DNA of 64,000 nt from Lysinibacillus sphaericus (GTDB lineage Bacteria; Bacillota; Bacilli; Bacillales_A; Planococcaceae): NCBI RefSeq assembly GCF_001629735.1, contig NZ_CP015224.1:806001-870000 (forward strand), read 5' to 3'. The notes beneath the pieces were generated by a model. The model had not been told where the DNA came from. It ran no database searches and worked only from the letters and a program-made list of their open reading frames with translations. A program made the translations under genes and the position numbers. How positions within the stretch are numbered: position 1 is the stretch's first letter; each line of letters starts with the position of its first letter. Shown in pieces: positions 26,780 through 35,928 of this stretch.

Positions 26780-26837
26780 TAACACAACCTATATCATAAC
26801 AAACCATATCACCTCTACTATAATCAAAGGAGGAGGG

Positions 26838-27938
26838 ATGAGGATGAATAACATCATACAGGAGATGATTGATTGGATTGAAGATCATCTCTTAGAAGGC
26901 TTTTCATTAGAACATTTAGGGAAGCATATGGGCTATTCCCCGTATTATTGTTCGTTTAAATTCCACCAAATAACGGGAATCACCATTAAAAAATATGTTT
27001 CATTACGAAAGATATATTTGGCCTCTGAAGCGTTAAAAAAGTCGGAAGAAAAAATAATCGATATTGCCTTACATTATGGTTTTTCAACACAGGAATCCTT
27101 TTCTAGAGCCTTTAAAAAGGCCTTTGGTATAAGCCCTCATGAATTCCGAAAGTCCCCACAACCTTTGCAAACATTTGTAAAAAAGAATTTAAAGGATGAA
27201 AGAGGATGGTTTACGATGGATATTTCTTCAAAATTAAAAATTGAAGCATTGCAAGAGAAAATACATGCGCAATATGATCAAGCGATATTGAATGTTTTAA
27301 ATGGTCAAATGATGTACGAGGAGTTTTCGAAACAGCAATTAATGGGGAACAGTGATTATGTACCTTTCAATGAAGCCATGTGTAGCAATCAAACAGCAAG
27401 CCCGATTTTGGGCGAAGAATTTAACAAAATTCGTGCCGCTGGACACCAAGTAACAGTACAGGACTATGAGCATATAACAGTAAATCCTTTGAAGTTATTG
27501 TGGACCAAAAACTACCAATGTATCGTTTTATGGTTTGGGGATGATATGTTTTGTCAAATGAACTTGCTAACTGTACTTGCTTTTCTGGAGCAGCAAAAAT
27601 ACGAAGGCAAAGTTTATTTCCATATGGTACAGGAAGCGACCTATGATGTGGATGAAATGGAAATTGTGCTTGGAGACTATTTAAAGATTTATCAAGACGT
27701 TTTGATCCGCCATCGTATCCCGGAGGCAACGCTTTTACCAGTAATGTATCAGGGGATTCAATTATATTTTGACTATTTAAAAGAAGAAAATGATATTTCT
27801 TCTTATATTAAGAAACATGTTGATCAGTCCCCACAGGAATTGTTAACACAATTATTTCGCCTCTTTCCTCAATATGGGCTTGGAGATACTCAGTATTTAA
27901 AAATAATAGATACAGTGAAAAATGAAAAATCTGAGTAA
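26838..27938 (+). CDS. AraC-family transcriptional regulator with N-terminal HTH
   Basis: 366 residues. Two helix-turn-helix motifs of the AraC type occupy residues about 8-105 (SLEHLGKHMGYSPYYCSFKF; IIDIALHYGFSTQESFSRAF; FGISPHEFRKS). The remaining 250 residues are a predicted mixed-fold effector domain that I do not recognise. The DNA-binding domain at the N-terminus is the reverse of classical AraC. Start ATG 26838 lies four bases after AAGGAGG; an ATG at 26844 is also possible. It stands alone between terminated units, so targets are not evident. Confidence 0.82.
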   Translation: MRMNNIIQEMIDWIEDHLLEGFSLEHLGKHMGYSPYYCSFKFHQITGITIKKYVSLRKIYLASEALKKSEEKIIDIALHYGFSTQESFSRAFKKAFGISPHEFRKSPQPLQTFVKKNLKDERGWFTMDISSKLKIEALQEKIHAQYDQAILNVLNGQMMYEEFSKQQLMGNSDYVPFNEAMCSNQTASPILGEEFNKIRAAGHQVTVQDYEHITVNPLKLLWTKNYQCIVLWFGDDMFCQMNLLTVLAFLEQQKYEGKVYFHMVQEATYDVDEMEIVLGDYLKIYQDVLIRHRIPEATLLPVMYQGIQLYFDYLKEENDISSYIKKHVDQSPQELLTQLFRLFPQYGLGDTQYLKIIDTVKNEKSE

Positions 27939-28011
27939 AACTACTAAATGGTCCACAATATACAAAATTTTCGAAAATATGATAAACTTATAGCACAAGG
28001 AGGATGAAAGC

Positions 28012-29508
28012 ATGACTATTCAACAATTTACTGACTATGTTAAGAAGATGCAGCATTATGAGGAAGCACTCAATGTGATTTATTGGGATATGCGAACGGG
28101 AGCACCTAAAAAAGGATTAGCACAACGTTCAGAGGTAATAGGTACATTATCAGCCTCCTTATTTGATATGCAAACGAGTGAAGAATTAGGTGAGCTTCTA
28201 TTAGCATTAGAGGCAAAAAAATCAGATCTTGATTATGTGACACTTCGTTTAGTAGAAGAAGTAAGAAAGAATTACGATCAAAATAAAAAAATTCCTGCTG
28301 AAGAGTATAAAGAATTTGTTATTCTACAATCGAAGGCGGAAACGGCTTGGGAAGAAGCAAAGGAAAGCAATAATTTTGAACTATTCCTACCATATTTAGA
28401 GGAAATCATTCAATGGCAAAAAAAATTCATTCAATATTGGGGCATTAAAAATGGATCTCCATATAATACATTGCTCGATTTATATGAACCTGACATGACG
28501 ACAGATGTACTAGACCAAGTATTTGGTGATTTACGAGAATCTATTGTAACGCTTGTACAAAAAATTGCTGATTCATCGAATAAACCAGATACAAGCATGT
28601 TATTTAAGCATTTTCCACGTGAAGCTCAGCGTGAACTATCACTAGAGATGCTAGCTCAACTTGGTTACGACTTTGATGCTGGCCGTTTGGATGAAAGTGT
28701 GCATCCATTTATGATTGGTTTAAATTACGGAGATGCTCGTATTACAACAAAATATGATGAAAATGATTTCCGTTCAGCTATTTTTGGTACCATTCATGAA
28801 TGCGGTCATGCCATGTATGAGCAAAACATTGATGCAAAGCTTGCAGGCTTGCCGCTAGCTACTGGTACATCGATGGGTATTCATGAATCACAATCATTAT
28901 TTTATGAAAACTTTGTCGGCAGAAATGAAAAGTTCTGGGAGCATAACTATGAGCGACTTCAACACTTCTCACCAGCTCAATTTGGCGATGTTGCATTAGG
29001 CGATTTTTTACGTGCCATTAATATGGTAGAACCATCCTTCATTCGTATTGAAGCAGATGAACTAACGTATCCACTACATATCATGATTCGCTATGAAATT
29101 GAACGTGACTTATTCAACGGGGATTTACAAGCGAAGGATCTTCCGCAAGTATGGAATGATAAGTATGAGGAATATTTAGGCATTCGTCCTGAAACAGATG
29201 CAATGGGAGTATTACAAGACATGCACTGGTCAGGTGGTATGTTTGGTTACTTCCCGTCCTATGCATTAGGAATGATTTATGCAGCGCAATGGAAGCATGC
29301 GATGGACAAGGATATCCCTCATTTTGATGAATTACTAGAAAAGGGAGAGCTACTGCCAATTCGAGAGTGGCTAACTGAGAAAGTTCATCAATATGGAGCA
29401 TTGAAAAAACCATTTGAATTGCTAAAAGAAGCAACAGGGGAAGGCTTAAATGCCAAGTATCTTGCAGATTATTTACAAGAAAAATATACGAAACTGTATC
29501 AATTATAA
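28012..29508 (+). CDS. ypwA: M32-family metallocarboxypeptidase (YpwA-like)
   Basis: 498 residues, typical of thermostable carboxypeptidase 1 (family M32). The zinc motif HECGH is present at about residue 263, with the downstream Glu in GIHESQSLFYENF and the conserved GMFGYFPSYALG near the C terminus. It is a cytosolic enzyme removing C-terminal residues from peptides. The start follows AAGGAGGATGAAAGC. It is followed by a terminator shared with the convergent oxidase operon. Confidence 0.92.
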   Translation: MTIQQFTDYVKKMQHYEEALNVIYWDMRTGAPKKGLAQRSEVIGTLSASLFDMQTSEELGELLLALEAKKSDLDYVTLRLVEEVRKNYDQNKKIPAEEYKEFVILQSKAETAWEEAKESNNFELFLPYLEEIIQWQKKFIQYWGIKNGSPYNTLLDLYEPDMTTDVLDQVFGDLRESIVTLVQKIADSSNKPDTSMLFKHFPREAQRELSLEMLAQLGYDFDAGRLDESVHPFMIGLNYGDARITTKYDENDFRSAIFGTIHECGHAMYEQNIDAKLAGLPLATGTSMGIHESQSLFYENFVGRNEKFWEHNYERLQHFSPAQFGDVALGDFLRAINMVEPSFIRIEADELTYPLHIMIRYEIERDLFNGDLQAKDLPQVWNDKYEEYLGIRPETDAMGVLQDMHWSGGMFGYFPSYALGMIYAAQWKHAMDKDIPHFDELLEKGELLPIREWLTEKVHQYGALKKPFELLKEATGEGLNAKYLADYLQEKYTKLYQL

Positions 29509-29512
29509 CGTG

Positions 29513-29552
29513 AAAAAAGAGATTTCTCGGAAATGAGAAATCTCTTTTTTTA
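29513..29552. terminator. Bidirectional terminator between ypwA and the oxidase operon
   Basis: AAAAAAGAGATTTCTC pairs with GAGAAATCTCTTTTTT, giving a U tract on either strand. It lies four bases after one stop and just after the other. Confidence 0.92.
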
Positions 29553-29555
29553 TGT

Positions 29556-31217
29556 TTACCACAATTGATAGCCTTTGGAGCCAGCCGGTGAATTCGAAAT
29601 AATATCGAAAATTGGCACGGTGTAAGCGAATAAGATTAAGGCTACTAAAATGACAAGCCATACTTTAAAGTTTTCTAAAATAGCGGGTGTTGGACCACTA
29701 AGCTCATGTACATCCCCAATAGGGAACTCCTCTTCACCCTTAGGAGCAAACCAAGCTAATTTCACGACGATATAAATAATGATTAGGATGGCGATAAAGA
29801 GAATCGTTCCGCCCACAGCTTGTGCAATTTGATAAGGAATCCAATCATATGCCTGTGAAGCACCACCATATTCTGAGTAATCTGAACGACGAGGTGCACC
29901 GATAAGACCAGCAATATGCATAGCAGAAGACATAATAGTCATACCGACTGCCCATAAGATACCAGCGAAATTACTAAGATTATTTAAAGCCTTTGTTAAA
30001 GTCCGTCCTGTTAAATGTGGTATTAACCAGAAGGCCGCACCAAAGTATGTTAAAACAACAGCAGTTGCAATCGTTAAATGGAAATGCCCAGTCACCCAAA
30101 TAGTGTTATGGATTAATTGGTTCATTTGATAGGAGGCATTGACAATACCGCCAGCACCACCAGGAATGAATGCCACCATACCGATAAATGGAACGAAGAA
30201 ACGAGAATCCTTCCAAGGTAATTTTTTGAACCATCCGAACAGTCCTTTTCCACCTAATTCTCGACCACGTAATTCGAACATGGCAAACATCGAGAAGGCT
30301 GTCATTAGAGAAGGAACGATTACAGCAAATGTTAAAACAACTTGAATGAACTTCCATGTACCATCAATACCAGGCTCTGTTAACTGATGGTGAATTCCAA
30401 CAGGAATAGAGAACAGTAAGAATAGCATAAACGAAAGTCTTGCTAAAGAATCGGAGAAAATTTTTCCACCAATTACTTTTGGAATAATTACATACCAAAC
30501 CATATAAGCAGGTAATAGCCAGAAGTATACAAGTGCATGACCGAAATACCAGAAAAGGGTACGGGATAATGCAACATCGACACGTTCAATTAAACCTAAT
30601 GACCATGGTAATAGTTGAATTAATACTGATGCTGCTACACCAAGTGTTGCAACGAACCACATTAAATTATTGACAACTACCATAAACGATAATAATGGGC
30701 TACGTTCACCGCTACCTTTATTTTCTTTACGCCATTGAGCATAGCGTAAAATTTGACCTGCGCCGCCAACCCAAGAACCGACTACGACTAATGTAAGGCC
30801 TAGATAGAAAATCCAGTGTGCCTTTAGTGGTGCATAGAACGTATAAAGAACAGTTGCTTTATTTAATAAAACCATCGTTGCCGCAGCAGCTGTACCGATT
30901 GTCATTAACCAAAAGCCGACCCAGCCAAGTCTACGTTGACCATTCGTAAATGTACCTGATGTACGACTTACACTAGCAATTTGGAAACCGTAAATAAAGA
31001 AAGTAGTTAAAATAAGACCGAGTAATACTCCGTGTACGGTTAATACTTGATAATAGCCAATGCCCGCTGGTAATGTAAATTGACCAGAACGTACAAATAC
31101 TTGTAATAAACCTGCAAGACCACCTAATAACAATGCGATAAATGCTACATATATATGCGCCATAGCTAGCTTTGCATCGCGACGATCTACTTTTGTCATT
31201 GAATTAGTGTGACTCAT
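29556..31217 (-). CDS. cbaA: ba3-type cytochrome c oxidase subunit I
   Basis: 553 residues and about 13 hydrophobic spans, of the short haem-copper oxidase subunit I family (b(o/a)3 type). Histidines expected for the haem and CuB sites are seen in VHGVLLGLI, WYFGHALVYFW, GIHHQ and TGHFHLTIA. It reduces O2 to water at the cytoplasmic membrane with high affinity in this class. The start overlaps the subunit II gene by 14 bases, giving the order IIa, II, I on the minus strand. Confidence 0.92.
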   Translation of the reverse strand: MSHTNSMTKVDRRDAKLAMAHIYVAFIALLLGGLAGLLQVFVRSGQFTLPAGIGYYQVLTVHGVLLGLILTTFFIYGFQIASVSRTSGTFTNGQRRLGWVGFWLMTIGTAAAATMVLLNKATVLYTFYAPLKAHWIFYLGLTLVVVGSWVGGAGQILRYAQWRKENKGSGERSPLLSFMVVVNNLMWFVATLGVAASVLIQLLPWSLGLIERVDVALSRTLFWYFGHALVYFWLLPAYMVWYVIIPKVIGGKIFSDSLARLSFMLFLLFSIPVGIHHQLTEPGIDGTWKFIQVVLTFAVIVPSLMTAFSMFAMFELRGRELGGKGLFGWFKKLPWKDSRFFVPFIGMVAFIPGGAGGIVNASYQMNQLIHNTIWVTGHFHLTIATAVVLTYFGAAFWLIPHLTGRTLTKALNNLSNFAGILWAVGMTIMSSAMHIAGLIGAPRRSDYSEYGGASQAYDWIPYQIAQAVGGTILFIAILIIIYIVVKLAWFAPKGEEEFPIGDVHELSGPTPAILENFKVWLVILVALILFAYTVPIFDIISNSPAGSKGYQLW

Positions 31218-31695
31218 TTGAATCCACCACCTTTAGCATAGAGTGCATCATCGTATGTCCTGTACCACAATATTCATTACAAACGATTAAAAACTCGCCT
31301 ACTTTGTTGACTTCTGTTACATATTCTGAAATATAACCAGGCTCAAGCATCATGTTAATATTCGTACCTGCAACCTCAAAACCGTGCATGACATCCTCGC
31401 TTGTCGCGATGAATTTGACCTTTGCACCCAGTGGAACCTCAATTTGTGGAGGATTATAATTGAATGCAGAAGCGATGACAACCACCTCGTAATCCCAATC
31501 TTTGCCCTCTACCTTATGGACTCCTGGATTATCGAAAGGTGCTGTCTCTTTCACTTTCTCGTAATCTAGTGTTTTTTTACCATTATTCGGGTGGGAGCCT
31601 TGATGAAATGCTCCGATACCGAGAATAATGAGGAATGCGACTAAAGTAGTAACTCCGAACACAAGCCAATACTTCTCATACTTATGTATGTGCAT
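31204..31695 (-). CDS. cbaB: ba3-type cytochrome c oxidase subunit II
   Basis: 163 residues: one N-terminal membrane anchor (about 9-31) and an extracytoplasmic cupredoxin domain with the CuA ligands in CNEYCGTGHTMMHSM near residues 137-151. It accepts electrons from cytochrome c and passes them to subunit I. The short form with a single anchor is typical of ba3 oxidases. Confidence 0.92.
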   Translation of the reverse strand: MHIHKYEKYWLVFGVTTLVAFLIILGIGAFHQGSHPNNGKKTLDYEKVKETAPFDNPGVHKVEGKDWDYEVVVIASAFNYNPPQIEVPLGAKVKFIATSEDVMHGFEVAGTNINMMLEPGYISEYVTEVNKVGEFLIVCNEYCGTGHTMMHSMLKVVDSNESH

Positions 31696-31719
31696 ATGTT
31701 TCTATCCCTTCTTCGTAGA

Positions 31720-31842
31720 TTAAAACCTTCCAATGAACAAATCAAAGCAGTACACCCAAAGTAAAATAATGATGATACCTACTCCAAAAACTGCATAGAG
31801 TGAACCTTTTAAATTCTCATCTGACTTCTTTTTGTTTGCCAT
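31720..31842 (-). CDS. Cytochrome c oxidase subunit IIa (40 residues)
   Basis: A small gene read directly from the minus strand: MANKKKSDENLKGSLYAVFG, then a hydrophobic span (VGIIIILLWVYCFDLF) and a short end. One membrane helix, charged N terminus and length match the CoxIIA family that pairs with ba3 oxidases and supplies the missing second helix of subunit II. Its ATG is preceded by GGAGGAGC. It is first in the oxidase operon, 24 bases ahead of subunit II. Confidence 0.85.
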   Translation of the reverse strand: MANKKKSDENLKGSLYAVFGVGIIIILLWVYCFDLFIGRF

Positions 31843-31887
31843 TTTTGCTCCTCCTACGCTTTTTATAGTTGGTGTTTCTTACAGACA

Positions 31888-31929
31888 TCATATATAAATC
31901 CGATGCAATTTGATGTGAAAAAAATCACA
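31888..31929 (-). promoter_or_regulatory. FNR/CRP-like operator and promoter of the oxidase operon
   Basis: The perfect palindrome TGTGA-N6-TCACA lies at 31914-31929. On the minus strand an AT-rich -10 (TATATATG, about 31889-31896) follows so that the dyad centre would be about 40 bases before transcription start, the usual spacing for activation by an FNR-type protein. The assignment to FNR rests on resemblance to the Bacillus consensus. Confidence 0.6.
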
Positions 31930-31973
31930 CTTCTATAGAAAATATGTGAAGAAAGTGTGAAGAATTCAAGGGA

Positions 31974-32017
31974 GAAAAAAACAAGCCATCTCAAAAGTCA
32001 TCGAGATAGCTTGTTTC
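31974..32017 (-). terminator. Terminator of cheX (minus strand)
   Basis: Read on the minus strand, AACAAGCTATCTC pairs with GAGATGGCTTGTT (one mismatch) and is followed by T residues (positions 31974-31980). The stretch 31843-32165 holds only this terminator and the oxidase promoter. Confidence 0.8.
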
Positions 32018-32165
32018 ATTATTATATTTAGCTTTTTTTTAATAAAAAAAATAGATTTTAAAGAAGTCCTACCAATTTTTCTAGGAGCAAGGCAAAATTA
32101 AAACATATATGGTATTTACTCTTGCATATAATGTCTTATTGGACATAGACTTTAAACCTAGCTTT

Positions 32166-32630
32166 CTATTCTGCTTCTTCTTCAATGGTTAATAGAACTG
32201 TTAGAGCTCCGACGCTCGGGATGGAAACTGGGAGAGCGAAGGCCTTTTCAAAGCCATATAATTTTGTATTGCCCACCATCACAGTTGGCGGAGTGATATC
32301 AATTTCTAAGTTTTCTTGCCCAACAGCCGTACATAAATTTCCTGCAATCATGTTACCAAATTCCCCTGTAAAGGATTCTAGCATTTCTCCTTCAAGCGGC
32401 ATACCGAACATGGTACTACCGATTCCGCTGAATACTTCGGGAGTGGAGTCAATGATAACGCGACCCTTTAAATCTCCTATTAAGCCAATCAATACACCCA
32501 TTTGCTGTTGTTGAAAGGGTTCAGAAATAATACTAGGCGACTTTACTTCAATATCCATAGGAAGAATTGATTTTAAAGCGTGAATAGTCCCGTTTAAAAT
32601 AGTTTGAAAGTACTTCGAATTACTCATCAT
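32166..32630 (-). CDS. cheX: CheX-type chemotaxis phosphatase
   Basis: 154 residues of the CheC/CheX/FliY fold. The phosphatase signature E-x2-N is visible in GEFGNMIAGN (residues about 89-98), and the domain ends with a typical beta-rich tail. CheX dephosphorylates CheY-P, shortening the chemotaxis signal in the cytoplasm. It stands alone with its own terminator, away from any che operon. Start ATG follows AGGATG on the minus strand. Confidence 0.85.
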   Translation of the reverse strand: MMSNSKYFQTILNGTIHALKSILPMDIEVKSPSIISEPFQQQQMGVLIGLIGDLKGRVIIDSTPEVFSGIGSTMFGMPLEGEMLESFTGEFGNMIAGNLCTAVGQENLEIDITPPTVMVGNTKLYGFEKAFALPVSIPSVGALTVLLTIEEEAE

Positions 32631-32695
32631 TACCGCATCCTTTTTCCGACTTTTCTACATCTTACCATGTAAAAAGGGTAAGATGAAAGTATGTC

Positions 32696-32744
32696 TTGAC
32701 GAATTAACAGGAAATTTATAATATATTAGTGAGAATGATTTTCA
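32696..32744 (+). promoter_or_regulatory. Promoter with Fur-like box
   Basis: TTGACG (32696-32701), 17 bp, TAATAT (32719-32724), overlapped downstream by TGAGAATGATTTTCA (32730-32744). That is a 7-1-7 inverted repeat with one mismatch between its arms, close to the Bacillus Fur box. Repression of the small gene below when iron is sufficient is therefore likely. Confidence 0.6.
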
Positions 32745-32811
32745 AATTCAATGTATGGGTCTGAAAAACAATAGAAAAACACTTAATTTATATGAAAAGG
32801 AGCGGTCAGCA

Positions 32812-32901
32812 ATGACATTCGTATTGATTGGAACAGCTGTAGCGATCTATATTGGAGTAGGAAAATACGTCATGAAACAGGCGACTGCACATTTGAAATA
32901 A
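32812..32901 (+). CDS. 29-residue single-span membrane peptide
   Basis: Encodes a hydrophobic stretch (TFVLIGTAVAIYIGVG) and then a basic tail (KYVMKQATAHLK). The AAAAGGAGCGG ribosome binding site is well placed, and a strong terminator follows 21 bases after the stop, so this is a complete single-gene unit. Its promoter has a Fur-like box. Small Fur-regulated proteins exist in Bacillus (Fbp proteins), but I do not recognise this sequence as one of them. Function unknown; a role in the iron-starvation response is inferred from the promoter only. Confidence 0.65.
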   Translation: MTFVLIGTAVAIYIGVGKYVMKQATAHLK

Positions 32902-32922
32902 GAAACTATACGAAAAAAAAGA

Positions 32923-32959
32923 AAAGCATGGTCCGAGCACTCGGATCCATGCTTTTTTT
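32923..32959 (+). terminator. Terminator of the small membrane peptide gene
   Basis: AAAGCATGG-TCCGA pairs with TCGGATCCATGCTTT (one bulged A), followed by a run of T. Confidence 0.9.
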
Positions 32960-33067
32960 GTATTTCTCGAAAGATAGGAAGATTTCTTGGGGAATTACAA
33001 ATAAAAATTAATTGTTTTTTTCGGAATAATTACAGTAAATAGAATTTTTATTTTTTTCTGAAAACTA

Positions 33068-33122
33068 TTGAAATATCCTATTAATCTCTGATAAGATTTT
33101 AAAAAATGGAATCGCGTTTCAT
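33068..33122 (+). promoter_or_regulatory. Promoter and candidate IclR operator of the peptide-catabolism operon
   Basis: TTGAAA (33068-33073), 18 bp, TAAGAT (33092-33097). Just downstream lies ATGGAA-TCGCG-TTTCAT (33106-33122), an imperfect dyad of a type bound by IclR regulators; an IclR gene is the third gene of this operon. Both assignments are tentative. Confidence 0.45.
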
Positions 33123-33143
33123 AATATGGAACGGAGGGGGAAA

Positions 33144-34157
33144 ATGGGATTGAATATTTTAGAAGTAAAGGATTTGAAAATAGGTATTCAGCACAATAAA
33201 AAGGATATTTCCATTGTGAATGGGGTGTCATTTCAACTTGAAAAAGGAAAAACATTGGGGATTGTAGGAGAATCTGGTTGTGGAAAGAGTATGACGTCAT
33301 TATCTCTTATGGGGCTGTTGCCATCTGGGGTTGAATGGCAAAGCGGCGAGATTTACATAGATCAAAAACAAATTCATAAAAAATTAAAGAAGGAATGGCG
33401 AAAGATTCGTGGGAAAAAAGTTTCAATGATATTTCAGGAGCCAATGAGCTCCCTTAATCCAGTGTATAAGGTAGGCTCCCAAATCATTGAAATGATTCAT
33501 AGCCATGAAAATATTTCAAAAAAAGAGGCGCATGAGCGAGCGGTTGATATGCTTCGCCTTGTTGGTATTCCTCGACCCGATAAAGTGGTTAATGAATATC
33601 CACACCAATTATCTGGCGGGATGAGACAACGGGTGATGATTGCCATGGCATTGGCTTGTGGACCAGAAATATTAATCGCAGACGAGCCTACTACGGCATT
33701 AGATGTAACTATTCAGGCACAAATTCTAGAGTTAATGAAAGATATACAAGAAAAACTGGACATGTCCATTATTTTAATTACTCATGATCTTGGCGTTGTG
33801 GCTGAAATCTGCGAGAAAGTGATTGTGATGTATGCGGGTGAAATAGTTGAAGAAGCGAATGTGTTGGAATTATTTGATCATCCACTCCATCCCTATACGA
33901 AAGGGTTACTAAACTCATTGCCGGATATGGAGACAGAACAAGAATATCTTCCGTCTATTGAGGGGGTGGTACCATCACCATCCGATATGCCAGCAGGCTG
34001 TAGATTTTTCGATCGATGTGAATTTGCAACTGAAAAATGTAAAAGTAAACCAGAACTATTTACTACGTCCATTGGTAGCACGGTTAGATGCTGGTTATAT
34101 GAAAAGGATGATGTGGGAGGAGGGAATGTCAATGAGCAGTCCATTGTTAGAAGTTAA
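33144..34157 (+). CDS. Oligopeptide ABC transporter ATP-binding subunit (OppD/DppD-like)
   Basis: About 337 residues. Walker A GESGCGKS, signature LSGGMRQR, Walker [13 protein letters not shown] and the C-terminal oligopeptide-transporter extension with the [14 protein letters not shown] cysteine cluster. It powers uptake together with the second ATPase and two permeases further on. The frame opens at 33126, but ATG 33144 follows GGAGGGGG and is preferred. It overlaps the next gene by 26 bases. Confidence 0.9.
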   Translation: MGLNILEVKDLKIGIQHNKKDISIVNGVSFQLEKGKTLGIVGESGCGKSMTSLSLMGLLPSGVEWQSGEIYIDQKQIHKKLKKEWRKIRGKKVSMIFQEPMSSLNPVYKVGSQIIEMIHSHENISKKEAHERAVDMLRLVGIPRPDKVVNEYPHQLSGGMRQRVMIAMALACGPEILIADEPTTALDVTIQAQILELMKDIQEKLDMSIILITHDLGVVAEICEKVIVMYAGEIVEEANVLELFDHPLHPYTKGLLNSLPDMETEQEYLPSIEGVVPSPSDMPAGCRFFDRCEFATEKCKSKPELFTTSIGSTVRCWLYEKDDVGGGNVNEQSIVRS

Positions 34158-35109
34158 ACACTTAAAAAAATATTTTCCAGTGAAAGGATCACGTTCGGGA
34201 AATTTAAAAGCAGTAGATGATGTTTCATTTTTTGTAAACGAGGGTGAAGTTTTAGGAATTGTAGGGGAATCTGGTTGTGGAAAATCCACAATGGGTAAAA
34301 CACTTATTCAACTGCTAACACCTACTGAGGGCGAAATTTTGCTGAACGGAGAAAATATAGCCACACTTAGCGCCAAAGAGGTCCGTCAAAAACGTCGTGA
34401 TATGCAAATCATTTTTCAGGACCCTTTTTCGTCCCTTAATCCGCGTATGAAGGTTTTTAAAATCATTGAAGAACCTTTAGTGAATTTTGGAATCGGTACT
34501 AAGGAAGAACGGAAACAACGTGTTTATGAGGTCGCTAAACAGGTGGGGCTTACAGAAAAGCAGCTCGATCGTTTTCCACATGAATTTTCAGGCGGCCAAA
34601 GACAGCGCATTGGAATTGCAAGAGCATTAGTATCCAATCCGAAATTGATTGTGGCAGATGAACCTGTATCTGCACTCGATGTATCCATTCAGTCTCAAGT
34701 GCTTAATATTATGAAAGATTTAAAATGGGACATGAACCTTACCTATATTTTTATATCCCATGATTTAAGTGTCGTGCATCATTTCTGTGATCGTATAGGG
34801 GTGATGTACTTAGGGAAGCTAGTGGAATTGGCTGACAAACATGAGTTGTTTAACAATCCGAAACACCCTTACACGAAAGCATTGCTATCTGCATTACCTA
34901 AGTCTCATCCTTCAAAGGTTAAAGAACGAGTTGTCCTTAGCGGAGATGTGCCAAATCCAGCAAATCCCCCTTCAGGATGTACCTTCCATACACGGTGTCC
35001 AAGCTGTATGGAGATTTGTAAAGTGACACCTCCGAAATTAAAAAAAATTAGTGATCAACATGAAGTTTCTTGTTTACTTTATGAAGAACAAATGGAGCGA
35101 TTAACATGA
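34132..35109 (+). CDS. Oligopeptide ABC transporter ATP-binding subunit (OppF/DppF-like)
   Basis: 325 residues starting [15 protein letters not shown]. Walker A GESGCGKS, signature FSGGQRQR, Walker B LIVADEPVSALD, and the C-terminal cysteine-containing oligopeptide extension (CTFHTRCPSCMEIC). The frame reads back to 33958 and an ATG at 34126 exists, but ATG 34132 has the right distance from GGAGGAGGG. It pairs with the preceding ATPase. The stop overlaps the next start (ATGA). Confidence 0.9.
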   Translation: MSSPLLEVKHLKKYFPVKGSRSGNLKAVDDVSFFVNEGEVLGIVGESGCGKSTMGKTLIQLLTPTEGEILLNGENIATLSAKEVRQKRRDMQIIFQDPFSSLNPRMKVFKIIEEPLVNFGIGTKEERKQRVYEVAKQVGLTEKQLDRFPHEFSGGQRQRIGIARALVSNPKLIVADEPVSALDVSIQSQVLNIMKDLKWDMNLTYIFISHDLSVVHHFCDRIGVMYLGKLVELADKHELFNNPKHPYTKALLSALPKSHPSKVKERVVLSGDVPNPANPPSGCTFHTRCPSCMEICKVTPPKLKKISDQHEVSCLLYEEQMERLT

Positions 35110-35897
35110 GCAAAACATTGGAAAAAGGAATTAATATTTTAACGCTATTTACAGAAGAAAAACCTTCTTGGCGGTTAGATGAACTAGCTATAGAAACTGA
35201 TATTCCTAAACCGACCTTACATAGATTTCTAAAAACATTTACGGATTTAGGCGTATTAAAACGACCATATGTACAAAGTGGAGGACAGGTGGTTTTAAGT
35301 GATCATTATTTACTAGGGAATAAACTAATTGAATTAGGGGCAATAGCTGCTAATTCCATAGAGATTCGTTCGTTAGCCATTCCGTATATGAAAATGTTAC
35401 AACAGAAATTTGATTTGGCTGTTCAATTAGTAGTATTGGATGAAACGGATGGCCTTTATATAGAAAAAATAGAAAGTCTAAAACCGGTTCTATTATATAC
35501 AAGAGTTGGAAGAAGAGCACCACTATACGCAGGTGCCTGCTCACGTATTCTTTTATCTTTTCAATGTGAAGAGAAAATTAACGAGGTCCTCCAGAAGCCT
35601 CGAAAAAAATATGCGAGTGGAACCCCTCATACGGATAAAGAGATTGATGAATTAATTGAATTTGGTAAGAAAAATGGCTATGCCTACAGCGTATCAGAAT
35701 TGGAAGAAGGAACTGTATCAATAGCGGTGCCGATTTTTAATAGTGATCGAAAAGTAGAGTACTCCATTAGTATTGCTGGTATAGAATCACTACTACCACA
35801 GGAAAAAATAAATACGTTTTTAGAGGGACTGTGGGAAACTGCTGCGTTAATTTCGGCTGAACTAGGTTATTCGATGCCATATCCTTATGGCGTATAA
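35106..35897 (+). CDS. IclR-family transcriptional regulator
   Basis: 263 residues: N-terminal winged helix-turn-helix (about 1-60, WRLDELAIETDIPKPTLHRF) and C-terminal IclR effector domain (about 80-250, GRRAPLYAGACSRILLS; SVSELEEGTVSIAVPIF). It overlaps the preceding ATPase gene by four bases and sits inside the operon, so it probably controls it in response to a catabolic intermediate. Pyroglutamate or a peptide would be logical ligands, but that is inference. Confidence 0.88.
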   Translation: MSKTLEKGINILTLFTEEKPSWRLDELAIETDIPKPTLHRFLKTFTDLGVLKRPYVQSGGQVVLSDHYLLGNKLIELGAIAANSIEIRSLAIPYMKMLQQKFDLAVQLVVLDETDGLYIEKIESLKPVLLYTRVGRRAPLYAGACSRILLSFQCEEKINEVLQKPRKKYASGTPHTDKEIDELIEFGKKNGYAYSVSELEEGTVSIAVPIFNSDRKVEYSISIAGIESLLPQEKINTFLEGLWETAALISAELGYSMPYPYGV

Positions 35898-35928
35898 ATA
35901 GCACAAATATAAAAGGGGATGAACAATA

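Noticed and set aside
30139..30345. Plus-strand open frame inside the oxidase subunit I gene
   Set aside because: It is a shadow of the clearly conserved minus-strand gene.
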